Positions 9,210 to 17,245 of a DNA stretch of 64,000 nt are shown one piece after another. The position numbers were made by a program, and so were the translations under genes. The stretch lies in assembly GCA_902472225.1 (NCBI GenBank), contig CABRNB010000001.1:1-64000 (forward strand). Direction: 5' to 3'. Below the pieces are notes generated by a model. It searched no databases. It saw only the letters and a program-made list of their open reading frames with translations, and had not been told where the DNA came from. Each line of letters begins with the position of its first letter. Position 1 is the stretch's first letter. This stretch comes from Caccousia sp900752115 (GTDB lineage: Bacteria; Bacillota; Clostridia; Oscillospirales; Acutalibacteraceae).

Positions 9210-10313
9210 TCAGGGGCGCAGCGCGCCGTTTTGCAGAAGCAGCTCCAGTGTGGCCACGGCAGCGGCGCTCTCCGCTACGGGTGCGGCACGCGGGACAATG
9301 CACGGATCGTGCCTGCCGTGTACCTCGAGCTCCGTCACATGGCGCTCCGCAAGGTCAACACTCTGCTGGGGCTGGGAAATGGATGCGGTCGGTTTGACGG
9401 CGATGCGGAAGACAAGCGGCATACCGGAGGTGATGCCGCCGAGAATACCGCCGGCATGGTTTGTGGTCGTGCGGACTGCGCCGCCCTGTGCGACGGTAAA
9501 CGGGTCGTTGTTCTGGCTTCCGCGCAGAGCCGCCGCGCCGAAGCCCTCGCCGAACTCCACGCCCTTGACGGCGGGAATGCCGAAGAGGATCGACGAGAAG
9601 AGCGACTCGACGCCGCCGAAAAGCGGGCCGCCGAGACCGGCGGGCAGGCCGGTGACGGCGCACTCGACCACACCGCCGACACTGTCGCGCGCCATACGGG
9701 CCTCCTCAATGACAGCGCGCATTTTTTCCTCCACGCCCTCGCCGATGGTGGGAAAGTACGTTTCCGAAAGGCGGCGCAGCAGCTTATCCGGGATTTCCAC
9801 AGACGGGAGAGGCAGGTCGCGTTCCGCCCCGACGGACAGCACATGACTTCCGATCAGAATGCCGCGGCGCTCGAGGATCTGGCGGCAGATGGCGCCCGCC
9901 GCGCACAGGCAGGACGTGAGCCGGCCGGAGAAATGGCCGCCGCCGCGCACATCGTTGCAGCCATGGTACTTGACATAGGCTGCATAGTCGGAGTGGCCGG
10001 GCCGGGGGGCCTGCATGAGGTTTGCGTAGTCGCCGGAGCGCGTGTTGGTGTTGCGGATCACGACGCACAGCGGCGCGCCTGTTGTGCGGCCCTCGAGCAT
10101 GCCGCTGAGAATCTCCGGCTCGTCGGCTTCCTTGCGCGGCGTCGAGCTCTTGTCGCGGCCCGGCGCACGGCGGGACATCTGCAGAAGAAGCGCGTCCCTG
10201 TCAATCTCTTCCCCGGCGGGCAGGCCGTCGATCACAACGCCGACGGCGGGGCCGTGGCTCTCGCCGAAGATCGAGATTCTCAGATTATTCCCCCAGACGG
10301 ATGAAGCTGCCAT
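9210..10313 (-). CDS. aroC: Chorismate synthase
   Basis: This 367-residue protein converts 5-enolpyruvylshikimate-3-phosphate to chorismate with reduced FMN. Family signatures are visible: GESHGPAVGVVIDGLPAG near the N-terminus, RPGHSDYAAYVKY near residue 108, GGGHFSGR (the FMN and substrate loop) and the late HDPCIVPRAAPVAE. The ATG at 10313 follows GGGAGG by eight bases; an in-frame TTG two codons earlier is less well placed. It overlaps the 3' end of aroA by 29 bases, implying translational coupling. Confidence 0.96.
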   Translation of the reverse strand: MAASSVWGNNLRISIFGESHGPAVGVVIDGLPAGEEIDRDALLLQMSRRAPGRDKSSTPRKEADEPEILSGMLEGRTTGAPLCVVIRNTNTRSGDYANLMQAPRPGHSDYAAYVKYHGCNDVRGGGHFSGRLTSCLCAAGAICRQILERRGILIGSHVLSVGAERDLPLPSVEIPDKLLRRLSETYFPTIGEGVEEKMRAVIEEARMARDSVGGVVECAVTGLPAGLGGPLFGGVESLFSSILFGIPAVKGVEFGEGFGAAALRGSQNNDPFTVAQGGAVRTTTNHAGGILGGITSGMPLVFRIAVKPTASISQPQQSVDLAERHVTELEVHGRHDPCIVPRAAPVAESAAAVATLELLLQNGALRP

Positions 10314-11595
10314 GTGCAAAACCTCCCAATGCTTGATAGTCGTTGAAAAATCCGGGATAGCTTTTGCGGATGCTCCCGGCGTCTGTTACGGTGCACGGAC
10401 CCTCAGCGCGCAGAGCGGCGACGGAGAGCGCCATCACCACGCGGTGATCGTTTGCCCCTTCGGCTCTTCCGCCCGAGAGCGTTTCCACACCCTCGAGGAC
10501 GAGGCCGTCCGCCGTTTCACGCACATGCGCACCGAGAGCGGAGAGCCCCTGCGCCATCGCGGCGAGACGGTCGCTTTCCTTGATGCGCAGCCGCTCCGCG
10601 TGCGAAATTACGGTCGTTCCCTTCGCGAGGGAGAACGCGGCGGCGAGGATTGGTACAAGATCGGGGATTTGCGCGGCGTCAATTTCGACGCCGCGCCAGG
10701 AACCGGCGGTGCAGCGCAGCGCCCCGTCCTCCCAGGAAAGGCGCGCCCCGCCCTGCGCGAGAAGCGCGGCGATGGCCTTGTCTCCCTGCAGCGAGTCGGG
10801 CCGCAGGCCGGTCACGGTTACGTCGCCGCCGAGCGCGCCCGCCGCGAGGAAAAAGGCCGCCTGCGACCAGTCGCCCTCCACCGTGTGGCGGCGGGGCCGG
10901 TAGCGCTGTCCGCCCGGGACGCGCCAGCCTCCCTTTGTCCGCTCGACGGTAACGCCGAAGTCCGTCATAGCCTGCACCGTCATCTCCACGTAAGCAGCGC
11001 TTTCGAGCGGCGTTGTCAGTATAATCTCGCTGTCGCCCGCGAGCAGCGGCAGGGCAAGCAGAAGTCCGGTGATGAACTGCGAGCTGACGTTGCCCGGCAC
11101 CGGAAAATACCCCGGCGTCAGCCGTCCTTCAATGGCGAACGGAAGCCCGCCCTGCGTGCGGCAGGAAACGCCGTGCTGCGGCAGCAGCTCCGCATAGAGG
11201 CCAATGGGCCTCGAGGGAAGCCGTCCATGGCCCGTGAAGACGGCGGAGACGCCGAGGGCGGCGGCGATCGGAATCAGGAAGCGCAGCGTCGAGCCGCTTT
11301 CCCCGCAGTCAAGGGAGACGGTTCCCGGTTCGCGCTCCCCGGCGGACACCGTGCATACACTGTTTTCGAGCGCAGCCCGCACGCCGAGAGCGCGCACAGC
11401 CCCGAGCGTTGCACGGATGTCGTCCGAGAGGTCCAGGGGGGAGAGAATGCTTTCCCCCTCGCCGGGGGAGGTGAGGGCCGCCAGGGCGGCGCAGAGAATC
11501 GCGCGGTGGGCGGCGCTCTTCGAAGGCGGGGCGCTGACGCGGCCCTGCAGCCTGCCCGGCTCCAGCGTCACACAGCCGAGTTCCGGCGCGCTCAT
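10285..11595 (-). CDS. aroA: 3-phosphoshikimate 1-carboxyvinyltransferase (EPSP synthase)
   Basis: The 436-residue enzyme joins phosphoenolpyruvate to shikimate-3-phosphate. Visible are the substrate-binding APPSKSAAHRAILCAALA near residue 20, LDCGESGSTLRFLIPIAAAL near residue 85 (the PEP-binding region around residue 96 of the E. coli enzyme; GESGSTLR is the class I-like GNAGTxxR equivalent in a variant form), and KESDRLAAMAQGL near residue 335. The ATG at 11595 follows GGAGGAAACAAG and overlaps the aroB stop by four bases (ATGA). The GESGSTLR variant rather than GNAGTAMR is typical of EPSP synthases of many Firmicutes. Confidence 0.95.
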   Translation of the reverse strand: MSAPELGCVTLEPGRLQGRVSAPPSKSAAHRAILCAALAALTSPGEGESILSPLDLSDDIRATLGAVRALGVRAALENSVCTVSAGEREPGTVSLDCGESGSTLRFLIPIAAALGVSAVFTGHGRLPSRPIGLYAELLPQHGVSCRTQGGLPFAIEGRLTPGYFPVPGNVSSQFITGLLLALPLLAGDSEIILTTPLESAAYVEMTVQAMTDFGVTVERTKGGWRVPGGQRYRPRRHTVEGDWSQAAFFLAAGALGGDVTVTGLRPDSLQGDKAIAALLAQGGARLSWEDGALRCTAGSWRGVEIDAAQIPDLVPILAAAFSLAKGTTVISHAERLRIKESDRLAAMAQGLSALGAHVRETADGLVLEGVETLSGGRAEGANDHRVVMALSVAALRAEGPCTVTDAGSIRKSYPGFFNDYQALGGFAHGSFIRLGE

Positions 11596-12674
11596 CTTGT
11601 TTCCTCCGGCGCAAGAGAGGCACGGCAAAGGGCGGCGAACTCCGCGCGCGGCAGGCGGTGGACGAAGCTCTCCCCGATCGAGCGCAGCAGAACAATCCGC
11701 AGATCGCCGCCGAGTCCCTTCTTGTCGAGAGCGGTGGCGCGGATCACCTCGTCGAGAGAAGCGTTGTCGGAGACGGGAAGATGGTATTTTTGAAGCACGG
11801 CGGCGATCTGCTCCGCCGTCCCGGCCTTGGTCAATCCCATATGCTCCCCGAGGCGGGCGATCAGCACCATGCCGATTCCGACGGCGGCTCCGTGCGTAAG
11901 CCCTGTGTAGCCGTGCGCCTTCTCAAGCCCATGACCGAGCGTGTGGCCGAAGTTGAGCACCATGCGCTCGCCTGTGTCAAACTCGTCGTGCTCAACGATG
12001 ACGCGCTTGCAATCCACGCAATCATATAAAATGGATTCCATAAGCGGCGAGAGGCTGTCGGCGTCGCGCAGCGTTTCAAAGAGCGAGCGGCTGCGGATGC
12101 ATCCGTATTTGATCACCTCGCCCATGCCGTCGGCAAAGAAGAGGGGCGGCAGCGTGTCGAGCGTGTCGGGGTCGATGAGCACAAGGGCAGGCTGGTGGAA
12201 GGCCCCGGCGAGGTTTTTGCCCTGCGGCAGGTCGACGGCTGTTTTTCCGCCCACAGAGGAGTCCACCTGTGCGAGCAGCGAGGTGGGAACCTGTACGAAG
12301 GATACGCCCCGCAGATAGCATGCGGCGGCAAAGCCCGCCATGTCGCCGGTTACGCCGCCGCCGAGCGCGACGAGAAAGTCGCTGCGCGTGAGGCCCTGCT
12401 CCGCCAGAAAGCCGAGCATTTCGCCGACGGTGGAAAGCTGCTTGCTTGCTTCCCCGGCAGGGAAGACAAAGTGCGAAGGCGAGAAGCCTGCCCGGCGCAG
12501 AGAATCACACGCACGCTCTCCGTAGAGAGGAAAGACGTTGCTGTCGCTGATGACGGCGGCCTTGGCTCCCGCGGGGAACAGGGCGGTACAGCGCTCGCCG
12601 AGCGTGTCAAGGCAGCCATGCTCAATGAAAATGTCGTACGGTTTGGTGGTATTCACAGTCAGCTGCATGGTCAT
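11592..12674 (-). CDS. aroB: 3-dehydroquinate synthase
   Basis: A 360-residue sugar-phosphate-cyclase-fold protein that makes 3-dehydroquinate from DAHP with NAD+ and a divalent metal. The NAD site GGGVTGDMAGFAAACYLRG (about 105-125), QVPTSLLAQVDSSVGGK, and metal-binding GEVIKYG, NFGHTLGHGLE and HGAAVGIGM are present. Two ATG codons (12674, 12668) could start it; neither has a strong ribosome site, the best being GCGGAAACAG, so translation may be modest. A 159-base gap separates it from tyrA; I see no promoter there. Confidence 0.95.
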   Translation of the reverse strand: MTMQLTVNTTKPYDIFIEHGCLDTLGERCTALFPAGAKAAVISDSNVFPLYGERACDSLRRAGFSPSHFVFPAGEASKQLSTVGEMLGFLAEQGLTRSDFLVALGGGVTGDMAGFAAACYLRGVSFVQVPTSLLAQVDSSVGGKTAVDLPQGKNLAGAFHQPALVLIDPDTLDTLPPLFFADGMGEVIKYGCIRSRSLFETLRDADSLSPLMESILYDCVDCKRVIVEHDEFDTGERMVLNFGHTLGHGLEKAHGYTGLTHGAAVGIGMVLIARLGEHMGLTKAGTAEQIAAVLQKYHLPVSDNASLDEVIRATALDKKGLGGDLRIVLLRSIGESFVHRLPRAEFAALCRASLAPEETR

Positions 12675-12833
12675 TCTGTTTCCGCGGCAGGCCGTATGCC
12701 CGCGCGGAGCTCCTTTCCGGTGAGATCAAAATTTGGGGGAATGCTGCCGGAGAGAACAGCGCGAAGGGACTCTCCGACGTGTTCCAGCGGGGAAAAATCC
12801 GCTCCGCCGGGACGCTGAACGGGGGAACCGCCG

Positions 12834-13682
12834 TCATTCTCCAAGCGACTCCTTCACGAGCCGTCCCTGCCGCAGCAGGGAGGAGAGGCGCTGTGCGTCT
12901 CCGTCATGGATCGCGTCGCGTACGGCGGAGAGATTTTCAATCAGTGTGTCGAGCTCCGCGGTCAGCGGCCCGGCATTGCTCAGAAACAGCTCCGTCCACA
13001 GCGTCTCGTTGATATTCGCCACGCGGGAGACGTCGCGGTAACTGCCCGCGGAAAAGCCTTTATGGTCGGGACACTGGGGACTGAGCACGTAAGCGCAGGC
13101 CAGCGCGTGAGGAACCTGGCTTGTGAAGGCAATCATGCGGTCGTGCTTTTCCGGCGTCGTGACGACGCACCGCCCGAAGCCGAGGGCTTCCGCCGTTCGT
13201 TCGAGGAGGACAACGTCCTCGTCCGACGCGCCGCAGGGCGTGATGAGGTAGCTGGCGCCCCGGAAGAGAGACGCTTCACTGGCCGCAAAGCCAACCTTTT
13301 CGCGTCCTGCCATCGGGTGACTGCCCACAAAGCGGAAACCAAACTCCTTTGCCAGGGCGGAAAGCTCGGCGCAGACCTGCGTTTTGATGCCGCAGGTGTC
13401 CGTCACAAGGCAGGAACGCGGGATCTGCGTCCCATGCTCCCGGATAAAATCGACGGCGGCCTGCGGATAGATGGCCAAAATCAGCAGGTCCAGCCGGGTA
13501 AGATCTTCCCAGCCGCCCGCACGGTCGATCGCCCCGCAGGCTTCCGCCGCTTCGAGTACGGTAGGATTGCTGTCGTAGCCGAGTACAGAGCAGTTGGTGT
13601 ATTCATGAAACGCCTTCGCCATCGACCCGCCGATGAGTCCGAGGCCTACGACGCCGACGCGCAGGGAAAGATCCTCGCGCAT
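12834..13682 (-). CDS. tyrA: Prephenate dehydrogenase
   Basis: The 282-residue protein has an N-terminal Rossmann motif VGVVGLGLIGGSMA and the prephenate dehydrogenase elements DTCGIKTQVCAEL and FVGSHPMAGREKVGFA, with catalytic His in SHPMAG. It oxidises prephenate to 4-hydroxyphenylpyruvate in tyrosine synthesis. There is no ACT or chorismate mutase domain. GGAGGATTGAGCC precedes the ATG and also contains the TGA of the upstream aroF reading frame, so the two genes are separated by three bases. Confidence 0.95.
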   Translation of the reverse strand: MREDLSLRVGVVGLGLIGGSMAKAFHEYTNCSVLGYDSNPTVLEAAEACGAIDRAGGWEDLTRLDLLILAIYPQAAVDFIREHGTQIPRSCLVTDTCGIKTQVCAELSALAKEFGFRFVGSHPMAGREKVGFAASEASLFRGASYLITPCGASDEDVVLLERTAEALGFGRCVVTTPEKHDRMIAFTSQVPHALACAYVLSPQCPDHKGFSAGSYRDVSRVANINETLWTELFLSNAGPLTAELDTLIENLSAVRDAIHDGDAQRLSSLLRQGRLVKESLGE

Positions 13683-13685
13683 GGC

Positions 13686-14688
13686 TCAATCCTCCGCGCG
13701 CAGAACCTTCGCGGCGGAAAAGACGCGCTTGGCCACGCGGTCGAACTGGTCCGGCGTGAGCGACTGCGCACCGTCGGAGAGGGCCTTGGCCGGATTGTTG
13801 TGCACCTCAATGATGAGACCGTCGGCTCCGGCGGCGACGGCGGCCATGGCCAGCGGCTCGACAAGCCAGGCAATACCGGAAGCATGGCTCGGATCGACAA
13901 TGACCGGCAGGTGAGACAGGCGCTTGAGGATCGGCAAGCTTGTTGCGGGTGTACGTCTCATACGTGCGGATGCCGCGCTCGCAGAGGATAACGCGCTCGT
14001 TGCCGCCGGCCATGATGTATTCGGCGCTCATGAGCAATTCCTCAATCGTACTTGAGAGGCCGCGCTTGAGCAAAATCGGCTTGTCAATTTTGCCGAGTTC
14101 CTTGAGCAGCTCAAAGTTCTGCATGTTGCGCGCGCCGACCTGGATGATGTCGACGTCCTCGAACAGCGGCAGATGGGAGGCGCTCATAATCTCGGTGACA
14201 ATCGGCAGGCCCGTCTTTTTTCTCGCCTCACGCAGCAGTTCGAGGCCCTCGGCCTTCAGGCCCTGGAAGGCGTACGGGGAGGTGCGGGGCTTGAATGCGC
14301 CGCCGCGCAGGAACTGGGCTCCTGCCGCCTGGACGCGCTCGGCCACCTCGCAGATCTGCGCTTCCGTTTCGACGGAGCACGGACCCGCCATAATGGTCAG
14401 GGAGCCGTCGCCGATTTTCTGACCGCCGGGCAGCTCGATCACGGTGTTGTCAGGGTGGAACTTGCGGTTAGCCTTCTTATATGGCTCCTGCACGCGCTTG
14501 ACGCTCTCCACGAAGTCCTGCGCGGCGATATAGTCGATATCGATGACCGACGTGTCACCGATGAGGCCGAGCACGGTGCTCTGCGTGCCGACCCAGGTAT
14601 TGACCTTGACGTTATAGTCGTGCGTAAGGCCGTCGGTGAAATGCTTGAGCTGTTCTACGGTGCAGTTGGGCTTTAAGACGATAATCAT
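13686..14688 (-). pseudogene. aroF: DAHP synthase (3-deoxy-7-phosphoheptulonate synthase), frameshifted
   Basis: Reading begins at 14688 behind AAAGGAGG. Residues 1-80 form the ferredoxin-like regulatory domain (MIIVLKPNCTVEQLKHF) and residues 90-240 a type I-beta DAHP synthase barrel (MAGPCSVETEAQI, GGAFKPRTSPYAFQGL, RGIRTYETYTRN). After TRN, near 13935-13940, the frame is lost. The missing barrel end resumes in another frame (SLPILKRLSHLPVIVDPSHA, then GLIIEVHNNP) and runs to 13686. Compared with the family pattern TRNTLDL, about 11 or 14 bases are absent. The first frame ends at 13807 with an unrelated tail, so the product would lack metal and PEP residues such as the His in DPSH. Either the gene is broken or this is a sequence error. 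Confidence 0.9.
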
Positions 14689-14737
14689 GGGGAGTTCCTC
14701 CTTTAAATGATGAAATGACGGGCGGGGAAAACGGCAA

Positions 14738-14773
14738 CAAAAAAACGGCGGAGCTGTTTCCAGCTCCGCCGTT
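14738..14773 (-). terminator. Attenuator terminator upstream of aroF
   Basis: Read on the minus strand, AACGGCGGAGCTG-GAAA-CAGCTCCGCCGTT is followed by a T-rich run, a textbook intrinsic terminator. It lies between the Phe/Tyr leader peptide and the aroF ribosome site, about 50 bases before the start codon, so transcription of the operon must read through it. Confidence 0.92.
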
Positions 14774-14830
14774 GATCCGTCAGCAGAATCCCAAAACGCT
14801 CCTCAGCAATCCGGAGCGCGGGCCTTTCCC

Positions 14831-14959
14831 TTAAAAGCCCTCTTTTCTGCCGCGCGGCATGGAGTTTCCACAGCAATCAGCGCACGCACAAAAATCCCGC
14901 GCCATAAAATAGCGGGGATAGCCAAAGCTGGTAAATCGTGCGCTGAGGATGGCATTCAT
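14831..14959 (-). CDS. Phe/Tyr-rich leader peptide of the aromatic operon
   Basis: A 42-codon ORF starts at 14959 with AGGAG eight bases upstream and ends with TAA at 14831. Its early part reads ARFTSFGYPRYFMARDF, with five Phe and two Tyr codons in 17. The middle is Cys-rich (CACADCC). It lies between the promoter (15020-15048) and an intrinsic terminator (14738-14773), and a second hairpin (CGCTCC / GGAGCG, 14800-14821) lies between. This is the architecture of ribosome-mediated attenuation known from pheA and pheST leaders: stalling at Phe or Tyr codons when charged tRNA is short would favour read-through. Function is inferred from layout and codon content. Confidence 0.85.
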   Translation of the reverse strand: MNAILSARFTSFGYPRYFMARDFCACADCCGNSMPRGRKEGF

Positions 14960-15019
14960 GGAAAAAACTCCTGTTCCGCGTCAGCTCCGAAGGGAGCTTC
15001 CGATCTTGAAATCGTTTTT

Positions 15020-15048
15020 ATCATACCCCGCTTTGCCCTGTTTGTCAA
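15020..15048 (-). promoter_or_regulatory. Sigma-A promoter of the attenuated aromatic operon
   Basis: On the minus strand a perfect TTGACA (15043-15048) and TATGAT (15020-15025) are separated by 17 bases. Transcription would start near 15013, about 55 bases before the leader peptide. Confidence 0.93.
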
Positions 15049-15104
15049 CCAAAAATTTTGCGATTGTCTTCTGGTTTGCAGGAAAAAGCAAAATTCCTGC
15101 AAAA

Positions 15105-15647
15105 TCAGCGGGCGTCTTTCGGGTTTTGCAGCGGACTTTCACTCAGCCGGTTGAGGATTTCCCCGGCGACTTCTTCCGGGGCGGAATCGGCGGCTGCCGA
15201 AAAATCGGAGGCGTTCCGGTAGAGAGGGAGACGCTGCGAAAGAAGCTCTGCGATGACGGCGGCACGGTTTGGCTTCTGCAGAAGGGGGCGGGTTGTATCG
15301 TGTGCAAGCCGCTTCTGAAGCGTATCAAGCGATGCGTCGAGCAATACGATCACGCCTGTTTTCCGCAGAATATCCGCGTTTCCCTGCTGCACGAGCGTGC
15401 CTCCTCCCGCGGCAATCACGAGGCCGCTTTGCGCTGCGAGAACAGCGCAGGCTTCGCGCTCAAGGGCACGAAAATGCGGCTCCCCGTCCTCAGCGAAGAT
15501 AGCAGAAACAGTTTTTCCCGCGTGCTGTTCAATATACGAGTCCATGTCGACGAATTTTCTTCCTGACATTCCTGCAAGAAGCGGGCCTACCGTGCTCTTT
15601 CCACAGCCCATAAAGCCGCACAGAATGATGTTCTGTTTTTCCGTCAT
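15105..15647 (-). CDS. aroK: Shikimate kinase
   Basis: The 180-residue kinase phosphorylates shikimate with ATP. It has a Walker A loop, CGFMGCGKSTVG (about residues 10-21), then FVDMDSYIEQ with the shikimate-binding Asp, FRALEREA with the binding Arg, and AAGGGTLV. The start at 15647 has GGGAGGG upstream and overlaps the aroE stop by four bases (ATGA). It is the second gene of the aroE-aroK pair and ends 57 bases before the promoter of the next operon; no strong terminator separates them, so read-through into the leader is possible. Confidence 0.95.
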   Translation of the reverse strand: MTEKQNIILCGFMGCGKSTVGPLLAGMSGRKFVDMDSYIEQHAGKTVSAIFAEDGEPHFRALEREACAVLAAQSGLVIAAGGGTLVQQGNADILRKTGVIVLLDASLDTLQKRLAHDTTRPLLQKPNRAAVIAELLSQRLPLYRNASDFSAAADSAPEEVAGEILNRLSESPLQNPKDAR

Positions 15648-16522
15648 CCCTGACCCTCCCCGAAACAGCGGTTCATTTCCGTGACCGCTTCGCGGCACAG
15701 CGCCAGCAGCGCACCGCGGCTGCACGGGGGAATCCCCCACAGCTCCTGCGCGGCGGCGGCCTGGCCGCACAGCATGCCGATGCCGTGTACGGCGGTTTTT
15801 CCGAGCTGTTCCGCTGTTTTCAGCAGGACGGTTTCATCCGGATTGTAGACAGCGTCGAACACAGCCGTACACCGGCGGATGACGCTCTCGGAAACAGGGC
15901 AGCCCTCCGTATGCGGATGCATGCCGACCGGTGTACCGTTGACCAAAAGATCAAACCGGCTCCCGTCATCCGTCTCGACCGCCGCGAACGGCAGTACCTC
16001 CACGGTGCAGCGGAGTCCCTTTGACGCTGCCAGAGTCCGCAGATCGCGCACAAGCGGTTCGGCGCGCTCCGGGTGACGCGCGGCAATCCGGATCGACTTT
16101 GCTCCGGCGAGCAGGGCGGTGCCGCCCATAGCGCGCGAGGCTCCGCCGGAGCCGAGCAGCAGCACGCGGTCCATGGCTGTTACGCCGGCGGCGGCGAGAG
16201 CGAAGAGAAAGCCGTCTCCGTCCGTGGTGTGGCCTGTGAGTCTGCCGTTTTCGTTCCGGACGGTATTGACGGAGCCAAAGAACGACGCCTTTTCATCCAC
16301 TTCATCGAGGAAAGGCATGACGGCTTCCTTATAGGGAATGGTGATGTTAAAGCCGTCGTATTCGCGCAGGCGGCGAACCGTTTCCGGCAGATGCTCGGGC
16401 GCTGTGTCGATCAGCTCATAGGAAGCGGACACGCCTGCCGCGGCGAACAGCCGATCGTGCAGGAAGGGCGACATGGAATGGCCGAGTGGATGGCCGATGA
16501 GTGCAAACCGTTTTTCTGACAT
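15644..16522 (-). CDS. aroE: Shikimate dehydrogenase
   Basis: A 292-residue NADPH-dependent enzyme reducing 3-dehydroshikimate to shikimate. Recognisable parts are LIGHPLGHSMSPFLHDRLF (shikimate binding), FNITIPYKEAVMPFLDEVD (catalytic Lys), GAVNTVRN-like SVNTVRNENGRLTGHTTDGDG, and the NADP loop LLGSGGASRAMGG. The start at 16522 matches the family N-terminus (MSEKRFALIGHP) and has AAAGGA upstream; the longer open frame from 16666 runs through its promoter region. No aroD or aroQ gene for dehydroquinate dehydratase is present in this window. Confidence 0.95.
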   Translation of the reverse strand: MSEKRFALIGHPLGHSMSPFLHDRLFAAAGVSASYELIDTAPEHLPETVRRLREYDGFNITIPYKEAVMPFLDEVDEKASFFGSVNTVRNENGRLTGHTTDGDGFLFALAAAGVTAMDRVLLLGSGGASRAMGGTALLAGAKSIRIAARHPERAEPLVRDLRTLAASKGLRCTVEVLPFAAVETDDGSRFDLLVNGTPVGMHPHTEGCPVSESVIRRCTAVFDAVYNPDETVLLKTAEQLGKTAVHGIGMLCGQAAAAQELWGIPPCSRGALLALCREAVTEMNRCFGEGQG

Positions 16523-16603
16523 GACAGAGACATCCTTTCCGGGAATTATGGCGCGGGAGGAAAAGAAAATTCCGCATGGGGAGTTTTGAATCAAAAAAAA
16601 TGA

Positions 16604-16632
16604 TTGACAAAGCGGCGGATTGCTAATAATAT
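16604..16632 (+). promoter_or_regulatory. Promoter of acpP
   Basis: TTGACA (16604-16609), a 17-base spacer and TAATAT (16627-16632) match a sigma-A promoter reading toward acpP. It lies in the 247-base aroE-acpP divergent gap and points into the aroE promoter, so the two transcripts start face to face. Confidence 0.8.
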
Positions 16633-16673
16633 GTGGATAGGCAGAGTGCGGCAGAATGGATGCCACGCCTCGT

Positions 16674-16703
16674 ATTGTAGCACAACCGTCCGTTGTTTGT
16701 CCA
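16674..16703 (-). promoter_or_regulatory. Promoter of aroE-aroK
   Basis: On the minus strand TGGACA (16698-16703) and TACAAT (16674-16679) are 18 bases apart. The start would be near 16667, giving a leader of about 145 bases before aroE. Confidence 0.65.
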
Positions 16704-16769
16704 CCGGTAGGGCGCTGTGCCGCGCGCCTCGCGTCTCTGATTTCATGGAAAGAGTAAGGAGGGAAACGT

Positions 16770-16997
16770 ATGGTTCTGGAAAAAGTGAAGAAGATTCTGA
16801 GCGATCAATTCGATGTGGAGGAGGATTCCATCACCCCCGACACCACGATCCAAGGCGATTTGGGCGCGGATTCTCTTGACGTTGTCGATCTCCTCATGTC
16901 GATCGAGGACGAGTTTGAGCTCGAAATCCCGGACGAGGAGACGGATAAGATCAAGACCGTCGGCGAACTGGTCCAGTATATTGAGGATCATACCTGA
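16770..16997 (+). CDS. acpP: Acyl carrier protein
   Basis: The acidic 75-residue protein has the phosphopantetheine attachment site GADSLDVVDL with Ser35 and a helix-III segment IPDEETDKIKTVGEL. It carries acyl chains as thioesters during type II fatty acid synthesis in the cytoplasm. GGAGGG lies six bases before the ATG. It is a lone gene with its own promoter and terminator, not part of a fab cluster here. Confidence 0.97.
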   Translation: MVLEKVKKILSDQFDVEEDSITPDTTIQGDLGADSLDVVDLLMSIEDEFELEIPDEETDKIKTVGELVQYIEDHT

Positions 16998-17004
16998 TTG
17001 TTTC

Positions 17005-17031
17005 TCCCCCGCTTCGGCGGGGGATTTTTTC
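17005..17031 (+). terminator. acpP terminator
   Basis: CTCCCCCGC-TTC-GGCGGGGGATTTTTT begins about eight bases after the acpP stop and is a compact, GC-rich intrinsic terminator. Confidence 0.9.
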
Positions 17032-17245
17032 GGTATTTTTTGGCTTGCAATGGGACATGCTTTCCATTATAATATAAGATGCTTTTCCTGCGGCCCGGTT
17101 CAGCTGCGGGGGTTTCTTGAAGCCGCGCGCCCGGCCGCTCCGGGGCGCCATGCGAAAATGTAGGTCCTGGCACAGACGGGGGAGCTTTCGTCTCCTTCGA
17201 AACAGATTTCGGGCGGATAGAAAAAAGAAAAGGAGAGAAAAACAC

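Noticed and set aside
8355..10304. 649-codon plus-strand frame opposite pheA and aroC
   Set aside because: It crosses two real genes and their spacer on the other strand and lacks any domain.
13930..13945. Programmed ribosomal frameshift in aroF
   Set aside because: There is no slippery heptamer or downstream structure that I can see, and the conserved TLDL residues would be missing even after a shift, so a deletion fits better.
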